This document shows positions 8,322 through 18,204 of a DNA stretch of 64,000 nucleotides, piece after piece; within the stretch, counting starts at the first letter, position 1; each line of letters starts with the position of its first letter. The stretch is from Allobosea sp. WAO (GTDB lineage Bacteria; Pseudomonadota; Alphaproteobacteria; Rhizobiales; Beijerinckiaceae), in contig NZ_JXTJ01000004.1 in NCBI RefSeq assembly GCF_001509835.1, forward strand, positions 434,001 to 498,000, in the 5' to 3' direction. Position numbers and translations under genes: made by a program. The notes beneath the pieces are model-generated. The model had not been told where the DNA came from, did no database searches, and worked only from the letters and a program-made list of their open reading frames with translations.

Positions 8322-11300
8322 TCAGAGCGAGAAGTTTCCGGCGTTCAGGTTGTGGCTGCCCTTCAACTCGATGCGGAACTCTTCGTCGCTGTTCGCATCG
8401 ACGCTGCCGCTGACGATCGTGTAATCGCCGTCCTGCCGGGTCTCGTAGGTCACTGCCAGTTGAGCCGCGCCGGTGAGCGGACCGTTCACCAGCGTGAAGC
8501 TCTGGTTGCCGGCCTGTCCCGTATTGGCGTCGATGCCGCTGAGATCGAGTCGGTCCCCCGGTTCGAAATCGAGGATCGTGTCGCCGTCGGCCGCCGCGGT
8601 GCTGAGGAAGCGGAAGGTATCGTTGCCCGCGCCTCCCTCGATCACGTTGACGGCGTTGCTCGCCGTGATCGTGTCGTTGCCCGCGCCGGTCGCGACATTC
8701 TCGATATTCCAGAGCGTGTCGCTGCCGCTCTGTGTGCTGAACGCGCTGCCGCGCCCGAGCAGGCCGTTGCCGAGATCCACGGTCAGGTTCGCGGTGATCG
8801 CCGACAGGTCGAGCGTGTCGTTGCCCGCGCCGCCGCCGATATCATCACCGAAATAGGTGTCGTTGCCGTCACCCTGCTCGCCGACGATCACGTCGTCGCC
8901 GCTGCCCGCCACCACCGTGTCGTCGCCGGCGCCGGCCACGATCCAGTCATTGCCCGCCTCGCCGAAGAGCCGGTCGTTGCCGGCCTCGCCGTGGATCAGG
9001 TCGTCGCCGGCACCGCCGAAGACCTGGTCGTCGCCCGATCCGGCGAAGACCACGTCCTTCCCCGCTCCGGCATCGACGAAGTCGGCGCCCTCGGCTGCGG
9101 AGACCGCATCGTCGCCCGCCTCGCCGATCAGCACATCGTCCCCGGCGAAGCCGACGATGTTGTCGTCGCCGGCCGTGCCGGTCAGAACGTCAGCCTGCGG
9201 GGTGCCGGTCCGCGGACCAGTGGCCTGCGGCTGGGTGTCGTCATCATCGTCGCAGCCGCAATCATCATCGTCGTCGTCGCCACCCTGATGATCATCGTCA
9301 TCTTCGTGATGGCCAGAGCCGAACTGCGGCATGCCGTCATCGCCCGCCGTGAAGCAGATGCTGTGCGCCGGGCTCGTCATCGTGGTCACGCCGTTCTCGT
9401 CGGTCGTGATCTCGTAATCCTCCGGCGTCGCCCCGGCGGGCAGCTCGATCACATCCTGCGGTCTTAGCGAGCCGACGATCGTGTCGTTGCCGCCGTTCGA
9501 GCGGAACACGATGCGATGGGCGGAATCGAGGCCCGAGATATCGACTGTGTCGTCGCCGGCACCGCCGTCGATGGTGATCGTGCTGAAGTTCAGGCTGGTG
9601 CCGTTGAAGTTGCCGACCACCTGGATCGTGTCGCCGCCGTTCGTGCCGCCGCCCGCACCGCCCGGGCTGGTCACCTGCAGGGTGTTGATCCGGATTTCCT
9701 CGATATTGTCGAGTTCGGCGATCACCGCGCCATTGCGGGCGATGACGATCTCGGTGCTGGCCGCCAACGACAGCCCGGCGATGGCCGAGACGGCGGCGGC
9801 ACGGGAATAGACCACGAAAGTCTCGGCGCCGTTCGAACCATTGAGCTGGTAGGTATCGGTGCCGTCGCCGCCATCCACCAGGTCACGGCCGCCCGCGTTG
9901 CTGACCTGCACGATCGTATCGTTGCCTGCGAAGCCGAATATGGCCTGCGAGCCGTTGCCACCGTTGAGATTGTTGTTTCCGGTCGTGCCCGCAACCACCG
10001 TATAGGTCGCCCCGGCAAAGCTGAGCTGCTCGATGCTGTTCAGCGTATCGGTGCCGTCGTTTCCGACGGTGTCGGTAACCACGATGTTCGTGCCATTGAC
10101 GCCGAGGCTGTAGTTGGAGATCGGCCCGGAGAAGGCGGCGGTATCGGTGCCCGTCCCGCCGAGAAGCGCATCGTTTCCGGCGCCGCCGACGAGAATGTCG
10201 TTGCCGCCGCCGCCGTTGAGCTCGTCATTACCGGCGAGTCCGAGGACGATCTGGTTGCCGTTCGCTCCGTTGTTGCCGTTCAGATTGTCGTTGTTGCCGT
10301 CGGTGCCGAGCACGACGCCGAACGTGCCGTCATCGAATTCGAGCGCCTCGATGCTGGTGAGCGTATCGGTGCCGTCCGGGCCCGACACGACCAGTTGCCC
10401 CGCCGTGTTGACCGAAACGAGATAGTCCGAAGCGTCGCCGTTGAAGATCGCAGTGTCGTTGCCGGCGCCCCCGTCAAGGATGTCATCGCCGCCGCCTCCC
10501 GCCAGCTCATTGCTGCCCGAGTTTCCGGTAATCACGTTGGCGAGCGCATTGCCGGTCCCGCCGATATTGCCCGTACCGGTCAGGACGAGATTCTCGACGT
10601 TGGCCTCCAGCGTGTACGTCACGGAGGAATTGGCTGTGTCGGTGCCGCCTCCCGCCGCCTCGATGATCCGATCGCGCGAGTTTCCAGTGGCGTCGTCGAT
10701 GAAATAGGTGTCGTCACCGAGGCCGCCGGTCATCGTGTCAGCGCCAGCACCGCCGTTCAGGACGTCGTTGCCTGCGCCGCCGTTGAGCGTGTCGTCACCG
10801 CCGCCGCCATTGAGGACATCGTCGCCGTCCGCCCCGGTCAGCGTATCGTCGCCATCGCGGCCGTTGAGAAGGTTTGGCCCTGCCGTTCCGGCCAGCGTGT
10901 TGCCGCCGGTGTTCCCGACCCTGGCCGTCATGACCGAGGTCACGGCTTCGACGTTTCCGGCGAGGTCAGTGAAGCTCGCGGTGACGCGCAGAAGCTGGCC
11001 GACGAGGTTCGTGGGAACGCTGAAGCTTTGGCCGTTGGCGCCGGCGATGACCGTCCAGGTCGTGCCGTTATTGGCCGAGGCCTCCCAGACATAGGCGAAG
11101 CCATTGGCTGGCGGTACACCGTTGACGTCGGCGATGCCCGAGATGTCTGCCGTCAGGATCTGCTCGGTGCCGGTGATGGTCGGCGCGCCGGTCGCCGGCG
11201 TATTGATCAGCTGTTCGATCGGATACTCGATCGTGCCGCCATTACCGTCGCCGAAGCGCAGGCGTTCGATGTTGAACAGCCGGTCGATACCGTCGGAGAT

Positions 11301-14300
11301 TCGATTGCGGCCCGTGACGGGATCGATCACATCCGACTGCTCGACGTGCTCGACAGTGATGCTGCCGTCGGCGTTCTCCGTGAAAGTGTAGTTCTCCCTG
11401 ACGTCCCAGTAGACTGCGACGTCGACATCGCCAGCCTCGTCGCCATCCAGGATTTCGCGCACGATGTTGAGCTGGGTCGGGACGATCGCGCGCGAGAGCA
11501 TTAGCTCGGGCAAGGTCCGGCCATTCCAGGCGGAGACCAGCGCGCCGGTGATGACCTGGTCGAGGGTGTCGACCGTGGCGAGCTGGTTGCCCTCGTCATC
11601 GCGGATGCTGATGCGGACGTTCAGCCATTGATCGCCATCGATGATGTCGTTGCCGGCCTTGCCCTCGATCACGTCGCTACCGCCGCCACCGAGGATAATG
11701 TCCGAGGCATCGGCCGTATCCATGACGATGGTCTCGGTCTTGCCGGCGACGGTGACTGTCCTGCGTTCGAGGTGGGCGACCAGCGCGTCGAGCCCGTCGA
11801 TCAGGTGCAAGTTCTTTTCGAGGAGCGCGTTCGAGTAGGAATCCAGCGGCGCGTCCGGATCGACTTCCGTGGCGTTGCCGTCGGCGTCGTAGGCGCCCAT
11901 GACGACCTCGCGGCCGACCAGCTTGTCGTCGTACTTCCAGCCCGAGAGGCCTTCGACGAGGTCGAAGCGGTCGCGCAGGATGTTGTTCTGCTGGTTCTGG
12001 AAGATCGACACCGTCATGTCGGAGTCGGCAGCCTGTTCATGGCCCTTGTGGATCGCCCAGTCGAAGCCGGCCATGCCGTTGTTGCGCTCGATACCCTCGC
12101 CCTGGAACATGATGTCGTCGCCAGACTCGGCATCGTAGTCATTGTCGTTGCCACGGCCGTTCAGCACGTCGTGGCCGATGATCGAGGAGTTGAAGAAGAG
12201 CTCGGAGTTCTCGCCGGCGAGCGTATCGAAGCTGTCGCCGCCCTCGATCCAGTCGTCGCCCTCGTTGCCGGCGAGGAAGCTGATGCCCGTGCCGCCGCGG
12301 ATGAAGTCGTTGCCTTCGCCGCCCGAGACCGTCTTGGCCTCGGTCCCGCCATAGATGAAATCGTTGCCGCGGCCGCCGAAGATCAGGTCGAGGCCGTTGC
12401 CGGGGGTGATGACGTCGTGCCCGTCATCGCCGTGGATGACGTCGGCCGCGCCGATATCGGTGCCGCTGTCGGTGATGATGTCGTTTCCGGCACCCCCGTG
12501 AAGGTGGTCGACGCCATAGCCACCCTCGAGGCGGTCGTCGCCGTCGCCGCCCCAGAGCGTGTCATCGCCTTCGCCGCCGATCAGCGTGTCGTTCTGGGCG
12601 GTGCCACCGAGCACGACGTGCTCAAGGCCGGTGTAGCGCAGGTAGTTGGTGTCGACCTCGCTGGTCGCCGGATTGTCGCGCACGACGAGCGGGCTCATCG
12701 CCTGCAACACCGGGTTGCTATGGAGCGGGTCCGCCTTGCCGTCGGCACCGAGGCCAGTGATCTGCCTGGCCTGGTCGACCTCCAGGATATAGGCGGCGGT
12801 CTGGAATGCGGCGCCGTTGATATGCGGCGCATTCTCGTCGCCGGCCGTGGTGTTGCGCATGATCAGCTGCGCGAAGGAGTCGCCCTCGAGCTCGTTCAGC
12901 AGGTTCAGGCCCTGCGTGCGGCTGAGATAGTAGAAGCGGTCGCCAGCCTGGAGCTGCTCCATCTGGTATTCGAAGACATAGGTGAAGCTGGAGCCCAGCA
13001 TCGCGCCGAAGGTCATCTTCTTCTCGGCGAGGCCGCCGATCCAGAAATCGACCTTGTCGAGGCCGGTGATGGTCACGCCATCCGCATCATTGGCCCAGGC
13101 GCCACTGCCGTTGAGGAAGGCGAGCCGGTCGGCCGGCGCCCCCGTTCCGCCCATCACCAGGAGGGTCGCGGCGTCGCGCTTGTCCTCGAGCGTCGTCGCC
13201 GAAGTGATCGTCGCATGCGTGCCATAGGCCGCGACGAAGTTGATCAGCGATGCCGGATTCTTCATCGACAGGGCGAAGTCGAACCAGCTCTCATACGGCT
13301 TCACGCGACTATCCTGGCTGTCCTCGTAGAACTGCCGGCGCGCCTCGTTCAGCGATGGCACGCCCGTCTCCCGGGCGCGGGCGATGTTGATGGTGCCGAG
13401 GTCGAGCGGCAGGCCGACGAGGTTGTTGCGCAGCGCGTCGGTGATGTGCTCGTCGATCTCGTTTCCGGTCTGGCGCATCATGCCGCGCAGGATCGCGGCG
13501 GAAGCGTCCTCCGCGCTGGTCCCCGCCGCGTTGAACGCGATCGGATTGAGGAAGGCCTCGATCAGCCCGATCTCCGACGCGACGGGTACGCCGCCGGGGC
13601 CCGCCTTGAGGATGTCGACCGTGTCGGTCAGCATCGAATGGCCGAAGCGGTAGACCACATGAGCGAACTCGGCGACGATGGCGCCGTCGACCGTGGTCGT
13701 GTTCGAGAACAGGAACGGGTCGACATCGGGCGCGACCGCCCGCGCGAACTCCTCGAAGACGAGATGCTGGTAGACCATCTCGGTCGAGAAGCGGGCGGCC
13801 TGGAACAGACGCTCACCATCCCATGCGAAGCCAGCGTAGAAGGCGTCGATCGCCTGCTCGTTCGGCGTCGGCGCATTCTCCAGCGCCAGCAGCTGGGCCC
13901 TGGCCGCGCTGAACTGCTCCTGAGTCAGGTCGGTCACCAGCCACTCGTTGAGGAACGCGACGCTGGCGTTCTCCGCGGTGAACAGCTCGTGCTTGATCTG
14001 CTCCACGCGCAGATTGTGCTCCGCATGGAAGATCTGATGCACCGAGGTCAGGCCGATATTCTCGTTGCCGCGCCCGTCGCCGACGATGAAATGCGCATCG
14101 AGCAGCTCGTTGTCGTAGGTCGTGGCGATGCCGAACATGTTCGGAATGATGGCGTTTCCGGCGACGTCGTCGTCATCGGGCAGCACCTCGACAGCCGGCG
14201 TATCCGCGTTGCGATCATGATCGACCGGACCGGACGGAGCCGCGCTGTGGGCGATGTCGTTGAGGAAGGCCCGCCCAGCCGGAAGCGCCTGAGAAGCCAA

Positions 14301-15581
14301 AGCCAGAGCGTCGGGATCACCCTCGACGAAGCCGGATGCCGTCACGAGCTGCGGAAAGCCGTTCGCGCCGCCGACAAACTGGCCATAGAGGTCGGTCAGG
14401 ACCGCGGGAACCCGCAGCACGTCCATGTCGGTCAGCTGGATGCCCAGCATCTCGGCCGCCTGGGTCTTGACGTCGGCCCAGGTCGCAGGGCCACCGCTGG
14501 CGCCTTCGAGCATGCGGCCGGTCGCGACCGGCTTGCCATCGACCAGCGCGTATTCACGCAGAAAGACCTGATGCGACGGGTTCGAGGTGTAGACCTGGTT
14601 CAGGTCGATCCAGGGCGTCGTCTCATTGTTGTGGTCGCGCGTATCGTCCGCGGTCCCGAGCTCGCCATCGGCGCCGGCGCCGATGACCGGCGTCGCGCGG
14701 GTCAGCACCATGAAGTTCGTGGCGCTGCCAGGCACATAGAGCGGGTCGTCGGGCTGGAGCGGGATGTAGACCGTACCCGCGCCGCCCTTGCTGACGAGGT
14801 CGAGGCCATGGTCGAAGAACTGGCCGAACAGCGTGAAGAAGCCATTGAACGGAGCCGTGTCGCCGAGGTCGGGCGCGACGTTCGGAATCAGGACCGAGTC
14901 GCCCTCCATGGTCACCCCGAGGGTATCCTCGAGAGCTGCGTAGGCAGCGTTCTTGGCCAAAGTCGCTGTGTTGAGCACGTTTACGGTGACGTCGATTACC
15001 GCCTGCATCGCGGCGACCGCAGACGGGGCCGGCGGCGGGCCGTAATAGAGGTTTGCCAGCGCCTGCTTCGCCGTCGCGACACCCTTCTCGGCCTGCACAT
15101 AGGTCTCGTAGGCCGAGACCGCCCCGTCATAGACCGCCTTGTTCGCGGCAATCGCGAGGAAGGCGTAAGGATCCTCATGGCCGAGATTCATCAGCGCGGA
15201 GATGATCGTCGCCGGGTTGGCAAGGGTCTGGTCGGAGATCAGGTTCGAGATCAGACGCGGCTGGGAATCGTAGACGTTTCCGGAGGTCTGCTCGTAGCTG
15301 GTCTGTGTAGTTCCTGCGGGCGATCCCGGACCATGGAGGCCGGCAGGGGCTGTCTCTGCGTCATGGAAGACCGGATCGAGCAACCGCGGCATGATCTGGT
15401 CGGATGAGCCAACCCATTCGCGCCCGGGGGTGAGGTTGTTCCACGAGCCATCGACCGTCCGCAGGCCATAGGGGACGAGCGGGTTGTCGACGAGATCTGT
15501 GAGCGAGGCCCCTTCGGTATGAGCTTCGGAGATCTTGATCTGCTTCAGGATGAATTGCAGGTCATGCGTGTTGAGTTTCAT
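8322..15581 (-). CDS. giant secreted haem peroxidase with RTX repeats
   Basis: This protein of about 2419 residues is exported by the adjacent type I system. The N-terminal ~950 residues are an animal-type haem peroxidase of the peroxidase-cyclooxygenase superfamily. It has the family opening LRTVDGSWNNLTPG, a distal-side motif FGQFFDHGLDL (distal His ~258) and a proximal-side motif VYRFGHSML (His ~648). After it come RTX blocks (from ~985), Ig-like inserts, more RTX repeats, an Asp-rich linker with a CGC motif, further RTX repeats and a serralysin-type C-terminus ending GSHNLNAGNFSL. I chose ATG 15581 over an ATG at 15626 because GAGGG lies 4 nt upstream. The likely role is extracellular oxidation of halides or phenolics, or defence; the substrate is not visible. 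It is the first gene of the operon. Confidence 0.88.
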   Translation of the reverse strand: MKLNTHDLQFILKQIKISEAHTEGASLTDLVDNPLVPYGLRTVDGSWNNLTPGREWVGSSDQIMPRLLDPVFHDAETAPAGLHGPGSPAGTTQTSYEQTSGNVYDSQPRLISNLISDQTLANPATIISALMNLGHEDPYAFLAIAANKAVYDGAVSAYETYVQAEKGVATAKQALANLYYGPPPAPSAVAAMQAVIDVTVNVLNTATLAKNAAYAALEDTLGVTMEGDSVLIPNVAPDLGDTAPFNGFFTLFGQFFDHGLDLVSKGGAGTVYIPLQPDDPLYVPGSATNFMVLTRATPVIGAGADGELGTADDTRDHNNETTPWIDLNQVYTSNPSHQVFLREYALVDGKPVATGRMLEGASGGPATWADVKTQAAEMLGIQLTDMDVLRVPAVLTDLYGQFVGGANGFPQLVTASGFVEGDPDALALASQALPAGRAFLNDIAHSAAPSGPVDHDRNADTPAVEVLPDDDDVAGNAIIPNMFGIATTYDNELLDAHFIVGDGRGNENIGLTSVHQIFHAEHNLRVEQIKHELFTAENASVAFLNEWLVTDLTQEQFSAARAQLLALENAPTPNEQAIDAFYAGFAWDGERLFQAARFSTEMVYQHLVFEEFARAVAPDVDPFLFSNTTTVDGAIVAEFAHVVYRFGHSMLTDTVDILKAGPGGVPVASEIGLIEAFLNPIAFNAAGTSAEDASAAILRGMMRQTGNEIDEHITDALRNNLVGLPLDLGTINIARARETGVPSLNEARRQFYEDSQDSRVKPYESWFDFALSMKNPASLINFVAAYGTHATITSATTLEDKRDAATLLVMGGTGAPADRLAFLNGSGAWANDADGVTITGLDKVDFWIGGLAEKKMTFGAMLGSSFTYVFEYQMEQLQAGDRFYYLSRTQGLNLLNELEGDSFAQLIMRNTTAGDENAPHINGAAFQTAAYILEVDQARQITGLGADGKADPLHSNPVLQAMSPLVVRDNPATSEVDTNYLRYTGLEHVVLGGTAQNDTLIGGEGDDTLWGGDGDDRLEGGYGVDHLHGGAGNDIITDSGTDIGAADVIHGDDGHDVITPGNGLDLIFGGRGNDFIYGGTEAKTVSGGEGNDFIRGGTGISFLAGNEGDDWIEGGDSFDTLAGENSELFFNSSIIGHDVLNGRGNDNDYDAESGDDIMFQGEGIERNNGMAGFDWAIHKGHEQAADSDMTVSIFQNQQNNILRDRFDLVEGLSGWKYDDKLVGREVVMGAYDADGNATEVDPDAPLDSYSNALLEKNLHLIDGLDALVAHLERRTVTVAGKTETIVMDTADASDIILGGGGSDVIEGKAGNDIIDGDQWLNVRISIRDDEGNQLATVDTLDQVITGALVSAWNGRTLPELMLSRAIVPTQLNIVREILDGDEAGDVDVAVYWDVRENYTFTENADGSITVEHVEQSDVIDPVTGRNRISDGIDRLFNIERLRFGDGNGGTIEYPIEQLINTPATGAPTITGTEQILTADISGIADVNGVPPANGFAYVWEASANNGTTWTVIAGANGQSFSVPTNLVGQLLRVTASFTDLAGNVEAVTSVMTARVGNTGGNTLAGTAGPNLLNGRDGDDTLTGADGDDVLNGGGGDDTLNGGAGNDVLNGGAGADTMTGGLGDDTYFIDDATGNSRDRIIEAAGGGTDTANSSVTYTLEANVENLVLTGTGNIGGTGNALANVITGNSGSNELAGGGGDDILDGGAGNDTAIFNGDASDYLVSVNTAGQLVVSGPDGTDTLTSIEALEFDDGTFGVVLGTDGNNDNLNGNNGANGNQIVLGLAGNDELNGGGGNDILVGGAGNDALLGGTGTDTAAFSGPISNYSLGVNGTNIVVTDTVGNDGTDTLNSIEQLSFAGATYTVVAGTTGNNNLNGGNGSQAIFGFAGNDTIVQVSNAGGRDLVDGGDGTDTYQLNGSNGAETFVVYSRAAAVSAIAGLSLAASTEIVIARNGAVIAELDNIEEIRINTLQVTSPGGAGGGTNGGDTIQVVGNFNGTSLNFSTITIDGGAGDDTVDISGLDSAHRIVFRSNGGNDTIVGSLRPQDVIELPAGATPEDYEITTDENGVTTMTSPAHSICFTAGDDGMPQFGSGHHEDDDDHQGGDDDDDDCGCDDDDDTQPQATGPRTGTPQADVLTGTAGDDNIVGFAGDDVLIGEAGDDAVSAAEGADFVDAGAGKDVVFAGSGDDQVFGGAGDDLIHGEAGNDRLFGEAGNDWIVAGAGDDTVVAGSGDDVIVGEQGDGNDTYFGDDIGGGAGNDTLDLSAITANLTVDLGNGLLGRGSAFSTQSGSDTLWNIENVATGAGNDTITASNAVNVIEGGAGNDTFRFLSTAAADGDTILDFEPGDRLDLSGIDANTGQAGNQSFTLVNGPLTGAAQLAVTYETRQDGDYTIVSGSVDANSDEEFRIELKGSHNLNAGNFSL

Positions 15582-15777
15582 CACACCCTCGCTCACGAAG
15601 ACAAATCGAGTATGGAATAAGCTCACCGACGTCGGGACGACGGCGGCAGATTAATCCTTCGTTAGCGAGATAGTGCGGTAACTAAACAGAGCGAGTGAGA
15701 GAAATAGGTCCGATCAATTTCGAGACCAAATCTGGTGGCAAGAAAACGACTTAAGAACACTGAAAAATCTGAACCGT

Positions 15778-15808
15778 GGTCCAGTGGTGTTTCTGGTCTT
15801 TGGACCAG
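15778..15808. promoter_or_regulatory. nested inverted repeats upstream of histidine kinase, candidate regulator site
   Basis: CTGGTC (15793-15798) and GACCAG (15803-15808) form a perfect repeat with a 4-nt gap. An outer pair, GGTCCA (15778-15783) and TGGACC (15801-15806), overlaps it. The site lies in the ~270-bp divergent region between the peroxidase operon and the kinase gene, so the neighbouring response regulators are obvious candidate ligands. Confidence 0.4.
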
Positions 15809-15853
15809 TTTGGCGCGCAGCGCTCCAGGCATCGGCGCGCGACGGAGGATGAG

Positions 15854-17284
15854 GTGAGACCAGGTCTTCGTGGCGTTCCCGGCCGCGGCCGGGCTGCTCC
15901 GGGAGAACGGCCACTCGGCAGCTTGTCCGCCCAGTTCCTGGTCGCAGGCGGTCTGCTGCTCTTGATAGCGATGCTGTTCGCCGGCTACGTGATCAGCACT
16001 CTCGTCACGCGCAGCACGATCAATCACAAGGCGGCCGCCACAGCGCTTTTCATGCAGAGCCTGGTTGCCCCCTTTACCGATGAGCTCGCGAGCGCCGGTC
16101 ACCTGTCCCCGGCATCATCCGCCAGGCTCGATGCACTTCTGTCGAGCGAGCAGTTGAAGGATCGCTTCCCCTATTTCGAGATCTGGAAGCCCGACGGAAC
16201 CGTCGCCTATTCGAATTCGGCCCAGATCATCGGGCAGCGCTTTCCGCGATCCGCCGGACTTTCGCGCGCGCTGAAAGGCGATGTCGTCGCCGACTATGCG
16301 GACCTGCGCGCCGGCGAGCACCGCGTCCGGGACATCGACACGCCCTTTCTCGAAATCTACAGCCCGATACGCTCCGGCGTCGAAGGGCATATTCTGGGTG
16401 TCGCTGAAATCCATGAATTCACCCAGCCGCTGCAGCAGGACCTCGCCAATGTGCGCTGGGGCAGCTGGCTGGTCGTGGCGGGAAGCACGTTTGCGATCAT
16501 GCTCGGCCTTTACGGCATCGTCCGTCGCGGAAGCCGCACCATTGAAGCGCAGCACACCGCCCTGGAAGCCCGTATCGCCGAAGCCGAGCGCCTGGCGACG
16601 TTGAACCAGAGCCTGCGAGAGCGCCTGCAGCGCGCTTCCGCCCGTGTCGCCGAGCTCAACGAGCAGTTCATCCGCACCGTCGGCGCCGAACTGCACGACG
16701 GTCCGGCCCAGCTCGTCGGCTTCTCAAAGCTCAAGCTGGACGAGATCTCGGCCGCTTCCGATTCCGCGACGCGTGGCCGCCTGGTCCAGCACTTGGGCAC
16801 GGTGCTCTCGGAAGCCCTGCACGAGATCAGGACGATCGCAAAAGGGCTTCTCTTGCCCGATCTAGCAGGCCTACCCTTGCAGGACGTCATCGCGCGAGCA
16901 GTGAGCACCCACGAGGCGCGGACCAACACGCAGGTAGCGCTGGTAATCGAAGCGGTCGACATCGAGGTGTCGGATGCAGTGAGAGCTTGCGTGTTCCGCT
17001 TCGTTCAGGAAGGCTTGAACAACGCTTTCCGACACGCCGCCGGTGCCCGCCAGTACGTCAGCAGCACGCTTAGCGGAACGATGCTCTCGGTCGCGGTCGC
17101 AAATGACGGCGCCGCCGCCGTCCAGCATGATGCCGTGGAGCGGGACCGAGAGCGGCTCGGCTTGCAGGGGCTGCGCCATCGCATCGAGAGTCTCGGCGGA
17201 GCCTTCACCGCCGAGCTCCGGCAATCGGGAGAGACGCGGATTTCGATGAACCTTGAACTGGTCGGAGGACTGCTTGAGCACTGA
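15854..17284 (+). CDS. NarL-type sensor histidine kinase
   Basis: This membrane sensor kinase probably phosphorylates the response regulator whose gene overlaps its 3' end. Counted from GTG 15854 (476 residues) it has membrane helix 1 (~25-49), an extracytoplasmic sensor of ~150 residues, membrane helix 2 (~203-223), a coiled coil, a HisKA_3 motif AELHDGPAQL with phospho-accepting H281, and an ATP-binding domain with FVQEGLNNAFRHAAG (N box) and GLQGLRHRIESLGG. The GTG start is supported by GGAGG at 15844-15848, 5 nt upstream; a start at 15776 has no such support. It is divergent from the peroxidase secretion operon, which it may control. The signal is unknown. Confidence 0.88.
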   Translation: MRPGLRGVPGRGRAAPGERPLGSLSAQFLVAGGLLLLIAMLFAGYVISTLVTRSTINHKAAATALFMQSLVAPFTDELASAGHLSPASSARLDALLSSEQLKDRFPYFEIWKPDGTVAYSNSAQIIGQRFPRSAGLSRALKGDVVADYADLRAGEHRVRDIDTPFLEIYSPIRSGVEGHILGVAEIHEFTQPLQQDLANVRWGSWLVVAGSTFAIMLGLYGIVRRGSRTIEAQHTALEARIAEAERLATLNQSLRERLQRASARVAELNEQFIRTVGAELHDGPAQLVGFSKLKLDEISAASDSATRGRLVQHLGTVLSEALHEIRTIAKGLLLPDLAGLPLQDVIARAVSTHEARTNTQVALVIEAVDIEVSDAVRACVFRFVQEGLNNAFRHAAGARQYVSSTLSGTMLSVAVANDGAAAVQHDAVERDRERLGLQGLRHRIESLGGAFTAELRQSGETRISMNLELVGGLLEH

Positions 17285-17930
17285 CAGACGATCGATCGTC
17301 GTCGTCGATGATCACTCGCTCTTCCGAAGCGGCGTGGTTCAGGCCTTTCGCGACGTCGACGATTTCAGCGTCGTCGGCGAAGGGGCGAACGCCGAAGACG
17401 CGATCGATCTGGTCGAGCGCCTCGCGCCCGATATCGCACTGGCGGATGTCTCGATGCCCGGGGGCGGCCTCGACGCAGCTCAGACCATCTGTAAGCGCTG
17501 GCCAAAAGTGAAGGTCATCATGCTGACGGTTTCCGAAGATCAGGAAACCATCTTGAAAGCGCTCGATGCGGGCTCTGTCGGATATGTTCTCAAGGGTGTG
17601 TCCGCGCCTGACTTGGTCAAGATCGTGCGCTCGATCGCAGATGGCGAGCGCTACGTCCCCCCCAGCATGGCGGTCCAGCTTCTGACGGCAATGCGCAACC
17701 CTCAGGCGGTCGATCCGGTGCAGGCCAGGCTTGCCCTGTTGTCTCGCGCCGAGGCGCGTGTCCTTCGCCTCCTCGCTCATGGTCTGAGCAACCGGGAAAT
17801 CGCGCAGGCGACCGGCGTCCAGGTCAAGACAGTAAAGTTCCATGTCTCGAACATCCTCTCTAAAGGGGGGTTCAAGAACCGCACCGAAGCCGCCGTCGTG
17901 GCCCAGAAGTACGTTCCGGCAGCCGATTGA
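17274..17930 (+). CDS. NarL/FixJ-family response regulator
   Basis: This cytoplasmic DNA-binding regulator is likely the partner of the kinase just upstream. The receiver domain has the acidic pair D12-D13 (VVVDDHSLF) and phospho-acceptor D58 (IALADVSMP). The C-terminal LuxR-type helix-turn-helix is LLSRAEARVLRLLAHGLSN through GVQVKTVKFHVSNIL. I chose TTG 17274 because GGAGGA (17264-17269) lies 4 nt upstream and the protein then begins directly before the first beta strand; a TTG at 17253 would add 7 residues. It overlaps the end of the kinase gene, indicating translational coupling. Confidence 0.9.
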   Translation: MSTDRRSIVVVDDHSLFRSGVVQAFRDVDDFSVVGEGANAEDAIDLVERLAPDIALADVSMPGGGLDAAQTICKRWPKVKVIMLTVSEDQETILKALDAGSVGYVLKGVSAPDLVKIVRSIADGERYVPPSMAVQLLTAMRNPQAVDPVQARLALLSRAEARVLRLLAHGLSNREIAQATGVQVKTVKFHVSNILSKGGFKNRTEAAVVAQKYVPAAD

Positions 17931-18204
17931 CCGTCACCGAGCCACGCACCGGAACGTCATCAGGGCTCAGAGATTGCAGGCCGAAGAAACAACTACTCGG
18001 CAAATATAAATGCTGAATTCTAAAATCTTGAAATTGATCATTGTCCTCGAATGAACAGGTGCCGAACGGTCATCGCGCCCGATGTTCCTTAGCCAAGGCC
18101 AGACGCCCGATTAACATTAAATTTACCACCTTGTTTACATCGCCTCTAAATCACGCAATAGCTCTCCTGGCTCATTTCGAAACAAGAGCAGAGCGGGGAC
18201 AAGG

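Noticed and set aside
9516-11504. Open frame of 662 codons on the plus strand
   Set aside because: Antisense to the RTX part of the peroxidase, with repetitive Val/Ala/Asp-rich translation and no domain.
11628-15407. Open frame of 1259 codons on the plus strand
   Set aside because: It lies entirely antisense to the haem peroxidase gene, whose protein has clear domain motifs. GC-rich DNA without stops explains it, and its translation is low-complexity Val/Ala/Arg/Asp with no recognisable domain.
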